DNA from: Epiperipatus broadwayi
Lineage: Eukaryota > Onychophora > Udeonychophora > Euonychophora > Peripatidae
NCBI GenBank assembly: GCA_028023455.1
Contig: JAQFVV010000055.1
Location: forward strand, 6,664,030-6,728,029
Reading direction: 5' to 3'
DNA: 64,000 bases
Numbering within the stretch: the first letter of the stretch is position 1; each line of letters opens with the position of its first letter. The notes below the pieces were generated by a model, which saw only the letters and a list, made by a program, of their open reading frames with translations, searched no databases and was not told where the DNA came from. Shown one piece after another: positions 1 to 12,083 of the stretch. A program made the position numbers and the translations under genes.

Positions 1-3000
1 ACAACAGCACTAATATACTGTACTGTCAGGAATGTACATCTGAACAGTATAGTTAGAGAAGACATTGACTCTTGTCCAATACAGGAATGTTACATGTGTA
101 TGGCAAGAAGAACAATAAAATAAAAACTCCATAGGAAAGGACTGCGGTCCTTTTTGCCGACTTACAATCCCATCCATAGGCAAAAAGGGTTGTGCAGCAT
201 ATACAGCGATTCTGCACGTAGCAAACCTCATACTACATCTACTAATTACACCGATATATCCAATCCATTGACCCAATTTAACTACGAAACAAATAACCTA
301 AGATTACCCTCCCCTAATTAATTAATATAACTTTACAAATCTATGTAGCCATTCATACCCGACTTAAATTTAACATTTATATAAATTTGCACAGATGGAT
401 TTATAAAAGTTTGTTGTTTAATGTTGAGTATAGATTGGTTACATAGATTACACGCTCAAAAACATTTCAACATAAACATAAATGATCAAAATATAAAGTC
501 ATTGATGTAATTGCAGAGGGAATTCACTAGAAACCCAATGGCATTCATCATAAGATGCCGCATTGACACCAATAACTAAAAAGACACCCGGATAAATACA
601 TTTTAGATATTCAACGTAAGATATCATTATTTACCGAATGTCTATATATTTTAATCACATATGAAAACAAAAATGTAATTAAACATGAACAAATCTATGC
701 AAGCGTCCATGCCCAATTTAAATTTAAAGCATTTAATAATTTATACAATATTAATAAAAATGGAAATGATTTTTTTTTTTTTTTTTAGCAAAATCAAAAT
801 ATATATATATATATAATTTAAACATTAATTGTCAATTTGAAAATCAGATAAGAGTTCATTTTTAAATTTAGGTTAGCTGAATCTTAAAAGTTTGAACGAA
901 AGTTCTTAATTATTTTTAAATTTTGAAATTGTTCAGTTCAATAGCTTACAGTAGAAGAGTCACGGTTCTTGGTGCCAATTCCCATGATGTCCCCATTGGA
1001 AGACCGGTCTGATGTTATGGAGGTGACCTTAGTTGGTTTCATTTCAGAATCACAGTCATTTCATTTTTTTTAAAATAGAGAGAAAGGGTGATATGTGCAT
1101 CCTATCACACCTCTCAAAAGCAATCAAGCTGCAACCCTCTGGAACTCAATATTTTTCCTTTTATAGTCATCCTCTGGATTCAACCAACAAAACGTCACTA
1201 ATCCATCATTTTCATTAGGATCCGGGCTGAGGCTTGGTGCTTCCATTGATCAAGCTAATTCTTTTTATTCTCTTATCTATCTTATCCTCTGACTTTTTAA
1301 TTATATAAGAGCCCTAACGGCTAGTTTGGTTTTCGATAATTCATAAACAATCATTTCCATTTACAAAATATATAAATCTTTTTACAAAATATTTTATCTT
1401 TACATCTTGTACTTTTTTTAAAAAAAAAAAAAAAACACGTTCAAACACTTTTTTTTATTTATTAAAAAAAAAAGAAATAATTTATAAAGTTTTGCATCTG
1501 TGCACGTTTAACAACTCTTAAATTTTTTTTAGCTTTTATTTCCGAACTTATTTTTATTTGCGAATTTAAAATTCTTATTTTAAATTAATGTAACGGCATA
1601 TTTATATATCGTTACAATATATATATATATTCAGCCAGCATTTAATCAAATTTTCAACAAAATTTCAGCTAGCAGTTGAGTATAGCAGAGAATGGCTTAA
1701 ATCGATTAGTGCAGAGACTGATTGACAGACTCCACAGATTAAGGTCCAAGTATTGTGGTCCAATTCTGTCATTTCTGGCATTTAAAAGTTTTTATGACCT
1801 CCCAAGCAATGTCATTAAATTTTTTTATTTATAGCTGAGAAAATTTTCAAATTTTAATGTCAATTTGAAAATGAAAATATGACGAATGTTGACTGAGCTT
1901 CAAAGTAATTCTATACCCACAAGAACATTAAATGTTTTCAGGCAGGCTTTGAGCTGTATGTGTTGCTAGTGGCATCCACTCTTGACTATCCACTTATATA
2001 TATTGCAAGGAAATCAAGTCATATATCACATGACTTAATTTAATAAGCTTGTACTACAAATGTTACATAATGTGTGTTAATAGCTCTTAAGAAGCTTTTC
2101 CAAATTTCCCTATCCTTGTACCAGTTTCTAGCTGACGTTAGTGAGGTACTAGGATAAATAATCTGAATGTTACATTAGTTTCTATATTTACATTAAAAAG
2201 ATCTTATTAATTTGCTGTAAATCACAAGATTTCATGTAAGTTAATTTGTGTAAGGAAATAGTGGATTTAAATGTGAATGGAGTAATATCTTCATGTTCTC
2301 AAACCAAGATGCTTCAGATTGGCCTATATAAATAAGAATTTAGGTTAAAGATAAGACCATCACTCTTATCTTTATAAAGTTCTTATTTTGTGTTGAAGTT
2401 TGAGAGGTCCCTCTATAGTCAAAACCTACATCCTGTGACTATTATATAAACATTTAAGGCACATGTGAAAAAGATTAAAGTTTTTCTAATCTGTATGATG
2501 TAAATAAATGAAGTCTATCTCTCCGCAAAAAATCCTCTACTAAGTTCATTTATCGAACACATTTTCACATGCCCACTCCACAAAAATGTTATTTCACAAT
2601 AATGGACTCTAAACAACCCTGTCCGGTAAATTGAATATTATTATTGGATTTTTCCGATCATTTGACACACTTTTCTATTTCTTCATCTGTTTCTTTTAAG
2701 ATACAAATAATAAGTCCATTATTTCTTGGAGTTTTTTCATAGATTTAATTGTATATCTTTCTTCTTCATTTAAAATGTTTGGAAATTCAAAAGATGTGAT
2801 TATAGAGGTTATTTTTTTTACTTGTTCATTATTACTTTATAATTCTTTGTAGAACTGAAGACTCAAACCAACAGTAATATAAAAACAATATTAACACTTA
2901 CGAAGTTAATATGTATAATTTATTAGAACAAATATACATACATGTTATGCCATTAATAAATACAATGAATGACAAATCACTTCCAGCAGTATATATTAGC

Positions 3001-4079
3001 TTGCTTCATGAGTTCTAGTCAAGACTCTTCTGGCTGTACTGGACAGCTTGCCTCAAGTCGGGCATAGTCGTAGCAGCTTCCATTCCTATCATGGATTTGC
3101 CTCATTGCGTAGACGTATCAGTAATGACTATAGTAGAAACACCTTCGCAGTTGAAAGTGGGTTTAATTGAGAGCACATTCAGGTTAGACAGACATTATCT
3201 ATTTCTCTCTGTTTCTTACCTCCAAAAAGGCTGGCTATTTATAGCCAAATCCCCTACCTTACTGGCAGTAATTGGATTCAGAGAACATCATTGCTATTAG
3301 CCCATCCTAGCCAATGGTAGGATTTTATACACATATTTACACATTGGCTATACTTATGTTTTAGCCTTTGGATATGTTTATACATTGGTTATCCACATGT
3401 TTACACATTGGTTAGCGGCAATGAGTTTTCAATCTGATTAGATAAGGAAGGGATCTGGACTACTGCACTTCTGAACAAGGCCAGATATGTCAAGAACATT
3501 TCATTCATTTAATATCATGCTGTTTTTCGGTAATAGTTTCATATTTTTTTCTATTGCTGAAAATATTTTATTTTATCCTTTTAAAACTTTTATTCCCTAA
3601 CTATAGCTTTCTTTGCAAATTGGCAATTATATATTCTTATATCATTATTAATTCTTTTTAAAGGATTATTTTTAAACATTTTTATATTTATTTTCTTTAC
3701 ACATTGATTTGCTTCAATTGAAAATTGTTGTGGCTCAAATAATAACATTACATATATACGTTATATATATAACAATGGTCAAAGTAATTAATTATTCGGG
3801 TAACGTTCAATTAAAGGATCTAGCAATAATTTCTATAGAATTACTGAAATCTAAGAGAACAAATTAAAAAAACAACAACCCACTACTGAACCATTTGTTA
3901 TATTAAAGCCCAAAGAATGATTTTATATGTTATCATTTATGTGTGTTTGTGTGCGCGCGTAAATTTTTGTTTATTATTATTGTTTTATTGTCTGCATTTT
4001 TTATTTATAATTTTTTAAATTTTAAATCAAAGTATTTTCTTTCATTTAATATATATATATATTTTTATAATTATCCAAT
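1..4079. other. AT-rich non-coding DNA, no gene seen
   Basis: No open frame here looks like a protein: the longest are short, low-complexity and carry no recognisable motif. The stretch holds a poly(T) run near 769-786, AT dinucleotide runs near 799-812 and 1617-1630, and a short threefold repeat of an ACACATTGGYTA-like unit at about 3328-3417. I see nothing else in it. Confidence 0.5.
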
Positions 4080-4330
4080 GCTTTCTTCGGTAGATCATTT
4101 TAAATAAGTAGAGAAACATACTTTTATAATACCTAGGTTACTGCTGAACAAAGGCTTCTCTGAACACCCCTCGTAGAGATGCGGTGAAAAAATATCAGGC
4201 TTTACGATTTTTTGGTAGTAAGGGTTTGAACAGTTTTCCACTCTTGTTTTATCTGCTGGCTGAGAAAAGCTAGAGACCCATTTACTGACCAATGTGGAAT
4301 AGTTCTTTAGCTTAGTTATACGATCTAATT
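4080..4330. repeat. dispersed repeat, family C copy
   Basis: The stretch resembles segments at 50925-51185, 56100-56480, 57945-58345 and 63850-64000. Shared landmarks are a 'tctctgaac..cc' block, 'ggtttgaa..gttttccactcttgtttt', a GCTAGA-like word and 'atttactgaccaatg'. Copies are strongly diverged. I see no terminal repeats or target duplications, so the class is unknown. A related short block (family D, with CCGGAAGTG) follows at about 4970-5010. Confidence 0.4.
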
Positions 4331-6670
4331 GTTTGAAAGAAAATTTCTAAGTCTCTTGAAAATATTTTTTTTAAAGTCTCTTAAAATAAAATGTAGGTTT
4401 GATAGGCGAATGCGCTGCGATTTTTGAAGCTTACTTCGAGTGACAAAGTTGATCGGCACTGCTCATACATAAATATGTATTAAAATTTGACTGTTCTAAA
4501 GACTGCTAGTAATAATATGATAAATAAATTTTAAAAAAATGAATTAGTATTTACTTACAGCTATAGAGAATTTAACCAACTATTCAAAATTTAAGAACAT
4601 TAACATTTATATGTAATTTTTTGGTATCAAATTAGATTTTTTAAAAATCAATCTAACTTAAAACTGAAACAAACTTTATTATTTGTTTATATGGCGTCAG
4701 AAAATAAAACTAACATTTGACAGATATTTGTATTATAGGTTGTATTACTAGAGGGGAGAGGGGAGGCAGCGTCAACGACTAAGCAATCCTTTTATTAAGA
4801 AGTTGCTTTGTTTAGAATATTTATATAATTACAATCTGGTGGGAAGGTTTTTCTTTTTTGAGATCTGGCCGTATATAAAAACGACTAATATAAACTAGTT
4901 TTTTAATTGTTCTATATTTTTAAGTCCCGATGTTCGTTTCAAGATCAGTGAATTCTTTTTGCTAGTGCGCCCGGAAGTGAGAGACATTCTTGACTTCGGT
5001 AGTCGTGCCATTGATAATTAGGTTCTACTGTCCACTCTATTTTAACTTTTCGATCTCATAAAACTGCAAAATGAATAAAAATAAAATAGCTTATTAAAAT
5101 ATTGAGTTTCCGCATTGCTGTCAGAATTTAAAATGATTGACAATTGCTATTCTTGTAAGTTGAATCATATCGCTCCTAATGTCATGTTTAACGTGCATAT
5201 CTCCATTCTATTGATAGTTCGTTTGAACAGTATTTTTTAGAGAAAGCACAGGGCCAGAATATTGTTTTCCAAAGTCACATGATAGGTCAGTCGTCATATG
5301 TATATATAAATGTGATTGTGCGATCATTTGGCCTTTTCAAAACAAGCCACATAATGTATATGTGTATAAAGGGAGATGGGTTAAATATTCACGATTTTTT
5401 TTTTTTTAATAAATTTATTCCCTCACCAAGTTTGTTCCGGCGGAGTGGATTTTTATATCAATAAGACCACAAGACCTTACCGTTTCAATTTTAATAATTG
5501 TTTCACAAATGAAATATGTAAACGCTCATTGCAGCGCAGGCGTTGAGGTTACTTGTGAAAATTCACGGCTTGACATTTTTTTTCTCCGAGTTAAAGCAAT
5601 ATCCGAAAGCTTGAAAAGTTATTGTTCCACGGATTTGAAATGGCTATTGTAACACCATCTGATCATCGCCATTAGCGGTTGAAAGAAACCCGTTGCACTT
5701 TTCCGCGTTTTAGAAAATCAGTCATCAAAACCTATTCGGTTGTTTTGTTAATTTCAAACTACTTTAAAAGTAATCAAGCGCAAACAGAAGGCGGGAAACA
5801 TTTTAATGCGAAAATTATATTGCAAACGTCACATGACGAGTCAATGACGTAAAATAACCACCAATTTGAAGTTAATGTAACGCTTAAAGAAATAGATGTC
5901 TATGAAGAGAAAATAGTTGCCGTGAAGAGAAGAAAGGTTTTCCCACAAAATTGACTTTATAAGTCTATTAAGAATTCTAAAAATGAATAAAACTCTCACG
6001 CTTTTTAATAAAATCTTTGAATTACATTAAAGAAACTCTAAGCTGAAAGAGAAAAACATCATTATATTTATTTAGTTATTAGAATTTTTTTAAAAAAAAT
6101 AAGTAAAATAGTTATTTAATTTAAATAATAGCGGTGATGGTTAAAAATATTTTTTTCCTAATTAATCTAGCAATAAAAATATATCTTAATTTAACTTCGA
6201 TATTGATATAGATTAAAATAATATAAACTTAATTTTCCTTGAAGATTTGTGATGATAGTATATTAGATGTGATATGTTGGACTATTTCTATCAACTATCA
6301 TTAAATGTTGAATGGTCCTCGTTGGCCTTTGGGCCAAGATAGTCATTAATCAATGGAATTTCTAAACCTTATATATAGATTTGACTTACTTTATATCTCT
6401 AGCAAATTATGCATATGACGCACTGCCTTAAGGCATTAGTGTAACCTTTGATTTTATTTCTATTTATTTATTTATGTTTCTTTCATACTTGCATTAATTT
6501 GCCTATCATAATTTTTTTATGCAGCTCTTGAAACTATGTTACTGATCTAATAGAACTTTTGATTTTTCTATATACATGGTTTGCATACCACATTTATATG
6601 TATTCATTGAAACTTTCTTATTGACCTAATTTTATGCTATTATTGATTTCTCTTGTATCTACTCTAAGAT
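4331..6670. other. Non-coding DNA with a CpG-richer patch
   Basis: No gene is supported. The patch at about 5500-5880 has more CG dinucleotides than its surroundings and contains GGCGGGAAA near 5792, which matches an E2F-type site by chance or function. A fragment at 6235-6330 resembles the 3' part of SINE-2 (see 15905-16260): it has the words 'tttgtgatgat', 'ttggactatttctatca' and 'aatgttgaatgg'. Confidence 0.4.
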
Positions 6671-6690
6671 GTAAATAAAGTTTTTATTTT

Positions 6691-6791
6691 TTTTTCATGT
6701 GTCTCAGCATCGGCCGGGAAGCAAACCCGCTAACCCTGGGACAACTGCTTGTAAGGCAGATGTGCTGCCTTCTTGACCACAGACGCTTTAC
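6691..6791 (-). mobile_element. tRNA-like short SINE (SINE-1), copy 1
   Basis: Read on the minus strand this is a tRNA-like body of about 80 bases followed by 'gacacatg' and an A-run. The A-box-like part is around 'tctgtggtcaagaag'. The anticodon-arm-like hairpin is CATCTGC-CTTACAA-GCAGTTG, and the B-box-like part is 'gggtttgcttcccgg'. It is flanked by a 16-bp direct repeat with one mismatch (6675-6690 and 6792-6807, ATAAAGTTTTWATTTT), as expected for a LINE-mobilised SINE. The loop CTTACAA would give anticodon TAC, which suggests a tRNA-Val ancestor; that is inference. Confidence 0.8.
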
Positions 6792-6824
6792 ATAAAGTTT
6801 TAATTTTGAAAGTGAAAGTAAATT

Positions 6825-6990
6825 TTTCAAATACAAACAATTGTTAGTAATAACACCCAAATAGGCAATACCTGTGTTATTTATTTGCGAGTTATTACTA
6901 ATAGTTGTTTGTATTTGAAAAATTTAAAATTTTCTAGACATTCAACCTTTAATGATAATTGATGGAATTAGTCCAACATATTAAAACTCT
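6825..6990 (+). repeat. SINE-2 3' fragment with small palindrome
   Basis: A near-palindrome (arms 'tttttcaaatacaaacaattgt' shape at 6826-6850 and its complement at 6890-6925) leads into 'aatttaaaattttctagacattcaacctttaatgataattgatggaattagtcc'-like sequence. That tail is also the 3' part of the SINE-2 copies at 16140-16260 and 35500-35600. It is probably a truncated, folded copy. Confidence 0.45.
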
Positions 6991-7639
6991 AATTTTGCTT
7001 TAAAAACTCATTTCTTATATCTCCTCTCCGCCACTCCAAATCATTTAATTTTTTTAAACGCATTTAGTAAAGTGTCATACTTCTTTCATGTATTAGATAC
7101 ATACTACGTAAGTTTAAATAAGTAATCCGAACTGTATTGATCACAAACTAAAGAACTACCAAATGTTTGTTACAAAAACTATAAAATGTATCTATATTTG
7201 ATCGCATGAGCGCTATATTGTAGTTGGAATATTTCTATCAACCAAGTTGAATTGTTAAATGTTTATAGAATAATTCCGAATTTGTTTATACTTCTCCAAA
7301 TGCATTCAGTTGTTAATAATAACCTATAGCTTTGTACAGAACAACTTTTCCATAGATATTATTCTCTTCACTTCTTCTGGGTTTGATCAAATGATAGGAG
7401 TTATCGGTAGATGACCTTTAGATTCGTATATTCTCTTCTTTTTCCCAGCGTTACTGCGTAGAAAATGACTACAGCAAACTGGTGACTTTTAAACCAATGA
7501 TCTTTAGATTTATTATTAACAAAGTAAAGTGATACACTTTCCAATTAAGATTCTGTCAAAGTCAATAACAGAAAAACAAAAAAAAAATCCTTTTAAAGAC
7601 AAGGAAATGAATGTTTTTCAAACATAGAGAATCGAACTA

Positions 7640-8350
7640 AGTTGATTTATGAGGTTATTTGCCATTATTATGTAAAACTTCTTTAAATTTTTTTTATTCA
7701 TCTCTGCCCAATATTATTGTGTTATCACCATCGACATATCTTTATTGTTATTTATATGGTCTGTTACTTTTACATAGCGCATGTTTACAATTGTATTACA
7801 TTCAAATATCAGCCTTTCAAGCTAATTGTGCATACGCTTTGCGAGTGTTAATAATAAATCAATACTTTCCTTTCCAATACAAGATATAGTATTTATGCAG
7901 GAATAAAATGAATCCACTTATTCCTTCAACTCAAATGCTTATATATGAGCAAATCTGAAGTACTGGCAAGGAAAGCGTGAGGATGGAACACTCACTTTAT
8001 CCTCACGCTTTCTTTACCAGTACTTCAGATTTGCTCATATATAAGCATTTGAGTTGTAGGAATAAGTGGATTCATTTTATTCCTGCATAAATACTATATC
8101 TTGTATTGGAGAGAAAGTATTCATTTATTATTATTAACACTCACAAAAGCATATGCACAATTAGCTGCTGATATTTGAATGGTCTGTTACTGTAAATACA
8201 GTTGTCTAATGTAGCAGACCATATAAGCATCAATGAAGGTATGATAGATTGAGAAAGAGTATTAGGCTGAGAAAGAAAAACTAAAAAAAAAAAAATTAAA
8301 GAAGCTCCTAATGTAATAATGGATAATTAACACAATAAGTCCACCTAAGA
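7640..8350. repeat. Long palindrome (arms about 350 bp)
   Basis: The left arm (about 7640-7986) and right arm (about 8003-8350) are reverse complements over nearly their whole length. The inner part is almost perfect: the 'caggaataaa', 'atgcttatatatgagcaaatctgaagtactgg'-type blocks and 'cctcacgctttc' all pair. The spacer is only about 15-20 bases near 7993. Similarity falls off gradually outwards. No coding capacity is seen. Either a foldback transposon or an inverted duplication would give this. Confidence 0.8.
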
Positions 8351-8369
8351 GGATATCCAAATGTTTGGA

Positions 8370-8560
8370 AATCATTAATTAACGTTATCTTTGAAAGACA
8401 AAAAAATGAGAAATCAGGAGAATTTCATAGATAATTATATAAAATTAATACTGACTATTAATTATAGCAGAATAAGCTAGTTGGCTAGAGCATCATTTTA
8501 AATTCAGTACTCCCAAATATTTTGAGTTCAATTCTTATGCTAGACTAGAGATTTTGAAAA
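8370..8560 (+). mobile_element. SINE-2 copy, diverged
   Basis: It shares with the 15905-16260 copy the words 'aaatcattaatt', 'gaaatcaggag', 'catagataa.tatataaaat', then a tRNA-like body. That body has 'agctagttggctagagcat' in place of the A-box and 'tttgagttcaattctt' in place of the B-box. The 3' part is interrupted by a foldback copy beginning at 8598. Confidence 0.5.
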
Positions 8561-8597
8561 ACATTGACTTCTGTATTAACCTGTGATAGTTGAATAT

Positions 8598-9124
8598 TAA
8601 GCCAATAAACATCACATGATCACTATTTCTAATGTTTTCTCTTAATTGTTATTAAAACAGGCAAAACTCTCTATACATATGGCCACTCAGTTAAGAGCAC
8701 GCATAAGAAAGTGATCATGTGATGTTTATTGGCTTAAAATTAATCCTGCCTAATAGGATAGTGGTGTCTATGATTATTAAGAACCAAAGACACCAAAATG
8801 AATGGGTGCTGAACTGAGTTCAGATCTATATGACTATATAGGCTGATGAGTTTGGATTGAAAATATTATAGTGTTTTCAATTTAAATCATATAAATTTTG
8901 TAGTTAAGTAGAGATAAAAGGTGGCTACTGGAGGATTGCATTAGATCCTAAGATCTAACTGCAAGGCTCCTCACTGACGAAGGCCAAACCAGAAACTAGT
9001 CTGGGGATATTGGATGAGTAGGCACTAGATGGGGATTTTATGCACAAGCCTTCTGGCATCCATTGATTACTATAGCTTGCACTGAGTGATAATACGTATA
9101 GAGAGTTTTGCCTGTTTTAATAAA
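8598..9124 (+). mobile_element. Foldback retroposon-like element (FB family), full-length copy
   Basis: This is the longest copy (527 bp) of the commonest repeat in the window. It is bounded by a perfect 13-bp direct repeat, GATAGTTGAATAT, at 8585-8597 and 9125-9137. Order of parts: a 5' hairpin (AAGCCAATAAACATCACATG at about 8599, complemented at about 8717-8737); a unique middle including 'ggtgtctttgg'-type words; a core with 'ctcctcactgacgaaggcc' and 'gaaactagtctgggg'; and a 3' end GAGAGTTTTGCCTGTTTTAATA. No ORF and no clear pol III boxes. Its class is not one I recognise. Confidence 0.8.
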
Positions 9125-9389
9125 GATAGTTGAATATATTGAAAATGGATTTTTCTTAAAAACATTTAATAATTCAGCTAGATGATGGAAATAGTTTAAC
9201 ATATTATTACAAATATCTATGTCTATCAATAAAATACACTAATAAAAATGGGTTTTGGAAGAATACTAATACAGTAATTATATTTATTTTGATATTTTCT
9301 AATAATCTTAATAGTTCTATAAATAAATAGTTGTTATTAAATTATATATATTGCAGTTTATGGATAATAAAAGAATAGCCAAAATAGTA

Positions 9390-9990
9390 TTTAATTAGGT
9401 TATGAGTAAAGGGCAGGTAACAAGATGGGTGAGAAAGGTAATGCGGTATGCAAAAGATTTGGATAAAGAATTTATATCAGTATATTTGTACAAAAGATGG
9501 GATGATTGTGTTAGGAGGATTGTTGAGTGTTATAGTGGTAAGGAATGGGATAAAGGAATAGATTTATTAATAAAGAATAGGGAATTAGAGAGATGGAGAA
9601 CTAGTATGGAGAGTAAAAAGAGTTTAAATATATATAGAAATAAACAGAATATTAGGTGTGAGTTAATATATGATAATAGTAAGGAAAGTAGTTTATTGTT
9701 TAAGGCTCAAACACGATCTTTAGCGTCAAGAGAATATACATGTAAATGGAAAAATATGGGTGATTTAGTCTGTAAATTATGTAAGGAAGGAATAGAAAAT
9801 ATTAGGCATCTGTTTATACAGAAAGTGAATTATTAGTTTTTATACTAGGTTTGGGAAAAGATAAGGGGAATTTAGATATGAAGGTGATGGAGTGGACAAA
9901 GATTATGTTGTGAAAATGGGATGGAGCAGATTATGGGAAAACTTAGGGTGGACAATGGAAGAGGAAGGTAAAGTGGCTAACAGGTTTCTC
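9390..9990 (+). pseudogene. LINE (non-LTR retrotransposon) C-terminal fragment
   Basis: An open frame from 9402 to 9836 encodes a lysine-rich segment with ELERWRTSMESKKSL, then LLFKAQTRSLASREY and a zinc-knuckle-like CKLCKEGIENIRHLF near the end. Families of non-LTR retrotransposons end their polyprotein in this way: arginine-rich stretch, LLFKARTGSL-like motif, then CxxC...H. After the stop at 9834-9836 another frame continues with GLGKDKGNLD, so a frameshift or stop interrupts the original protein. No reverse transcriptase domain remains at this site; the copy is 5' truncated and dead. Confidence 0.65.
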
Positions 9991-10099
9991 TGGAAATAGC
10001 TGCTGAAGGAGAAGTCACAGTGCATCACATCACATTAATTGGTTTATTTACCCAGAGTTCATATGAAGTTTGAGTGCAGGAAGTGACAAACTCGGGTTG

Positions 10100-10620
10100 T
10101 GATTAACCTTTCAACTGATAAAGTTTTTATTATTCTCTCTGGTAGCAATTTTTATAATCATTCAACATTTGATTTTAGTATTAAACTTTCATTCTGTTTT
10201 AGAATTTAATAAATTGGTCTTGATTTGTTAGCAATATAAGATTACAAATGAAAAACGTTCTAAAAAAATTATATTTGCACTTGGAAAGTATAGAATTGAA
10301 CTTTTTTTTCTGATTGGAAACTGTAAATGAAAATCAACATAGCTCTTGACAAAAAGCTAATGGAATGTTTGTTGATTGAATGCTATTTTTAAAACATGAA
10401 TGAATTAATGTGAAACCATCATAAATCTCAAATTCTGTTTTAAAATATAAACTTGTATTTATAATTTTTAAAATATGACAAACATTACGAACTACTATGT
10501 TAAAAAGGCATTAGCAATCTTACCATGGATAGTTTTTTGTTCACCTTTACAATTGAATGTATTAATTTATATTTTTAAAAATAAAACATTTGAATAAAAT
10601 CAAAGTGGAATCATGCATAC
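10100..10620. other. Non-coding DNA, nothing recognised
   Basis: AT-rich sequence between the LINE fragment and the next SINE-2 copy. No motif, ORF or clear repeat was found. Confidence 0.4.
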
Positions 10621-10624
10621 TTTT

Positions 10625-10880
10625 TATTTTCCTGAAGGTTTGTGATGATGGTGTTTTAGTTGTATTTATATATTGGACGATTTTCGTCATCTAATATGAG
10701 TATTGAAGGTTTTTTTAAAATTTAACTTTATTTAAATATTCCAAATACATTCAACTGCTAATAACACCACCCAGGTTAGTATATGCACAATTTTTTGAAA
10801 GGTATTATTCACCATTCTTATTCTGGTTTTGCTGTCCTGACCAGTGACAATAGTGGCATGGGAATTGAACCTGGACTCTT
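10625..10880 (-). mobile_element. SINE-2 copy, minus strand
   Basis: Minus-strand landmarks in order: B-box-like TCCAGGTTCAATTCCC (near 10861-10876), 'ccag.acagcaaaaccag', 'tactaacctgggtggtgttatta', 'gcagttgaatgtatttgga' and 'gtccaatatataaat'. This is the same order as in the plus-strand copy at 16080-16260. The A-box half is missing. Confidence 0.55.
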
Positions 10881-11077
10881 AGAGAAAAAAATGTACAAAG
10901 AAGAAAATTTAAAGAAGCAGCTCACATGTGAAGCTGTGCACATATATACAAATATATACATGCTGGCTTCACCATTCACTATGGACTAGCTAAGACCCTA
11001 AGTCCAACCACAGTGAATGTATGTTTTTTCTCAAGGTTAAAGAATGATCTGCATCAACAGTTACATATTATTTTAAG

Positions 11078-11292
11078 AATAATATTTAAACATTAAACTG
11101 TTGCACATGCGCTTTGGATTTTAAATATAAAATGAATGAATACTAACACTTCAACCACATGATAAAGTCTTTGGAAAGCCATTCTATCTTTTCCAAAGAC
11201 TTTATCATGTGGTTGAAGTGTTAGTATTTATTCATTTTATATTTAAAATCCAAAGCACATGTGCAACAGTTTAATGCTGTTTAAATATTATT
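11078..11292. repeat. Near-perfect hairpin (arms about 100 bp)
   Basis: Bases 11078-11176 and 11190-11292 are almost exact reverse complements, separated by roughly a dozen bases (near 11178-11190). Matching blocks include 'actgttgcacatg', 'ctttggattttaaatat', 'aatgaatgaatactaacacttc' and 'aaccacatgataaagtcttt'. The few mismatches indicate recent origin or gene conversion. If transcribed, it would form a long double-stranded RNA. Confidence 0.85.
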
Positions 11293-12080
11293 GTTTATAA
11301 AAAACATCGGCGCTATATAAAATAATTGACTTATTTATATTATTTTAAGGGAAATTGTTTTAAGAGGGGGTCAAAGTTAATGAAATAACATATAAAAAAA
11401 TAAGAGAATTTTTATTTAATTTTTCTTTATTTTTAAAATATGATGGCAGAAGAGATAAGATAAATTTTCGTAATTAAACAGAGTCCATTAAAGAAAGCAA
11501 TTAATTTATGAAACATTTTAATTAAAAGAAAAATAGATAACAGAGAAACATTTGAAACAATAGGCTACTAATAAGTAGTTTAATTAAAAATATAATTGGG
11601 GAAAAGGAGTATAAATAAAGAACTTTTCTTTTGTTCTTCAATCTGAAAAATCTACTGAAACTCTAGCGAAGGACTCATATTAAGAATTTCTAGAATCAGC
11701 TGAAAATTATTTAAAAAAAAAAAAAAATTCATTTTTGAATTTCTGCTTGCTGCCCTTTTATTGTTGCTGTAAATTATTTGCTCTACATGTATTCAAATCC
11801 AGAACTTTGTTACTCTACAGCAATGCGGGGGTAGTTTTCTTTGCCTTCACTCTCCCATCTCTGGGACTGGAATCATAAAGATGTGAGCCAGCTAAAGAAC
11901 CAAGAAAAATGCCTGAAAATGCCTACCCTGAAGTAATTAATTCTTTCTATGGAAATATGAATTTAAAAAAAAGGAACTGCCATGCAACATCAATGGAACC
12001 CATCTTGACACATGCACGCTAGTTATCAGTAACTATCCCATTATTTGAAATGTGTTTGTCTTTTTTCAAAATAAATCTAG
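11293..12080. other. Non-coding DNA, nothing recognised
   Basis: AT-rich sequence with a poly(A) run at about 11711-11726. No gene or clear repeat was seen. Confidence 0.4.
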
Positions 12081-12083
12081 ATA

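Noticed and set aside
5788-5802. GGCGGGAAA, a possible E2F site marking a promoter
   Set aside because: A single short match with no gene start or CpG island around it; not enough to call a promoter.
7659-7889. 76-codon plus-strand ORF with hydrophobic residues
   Set aside because: It sits in the left arm of the 0.7-kb palindrome and has no motif; judged chance.
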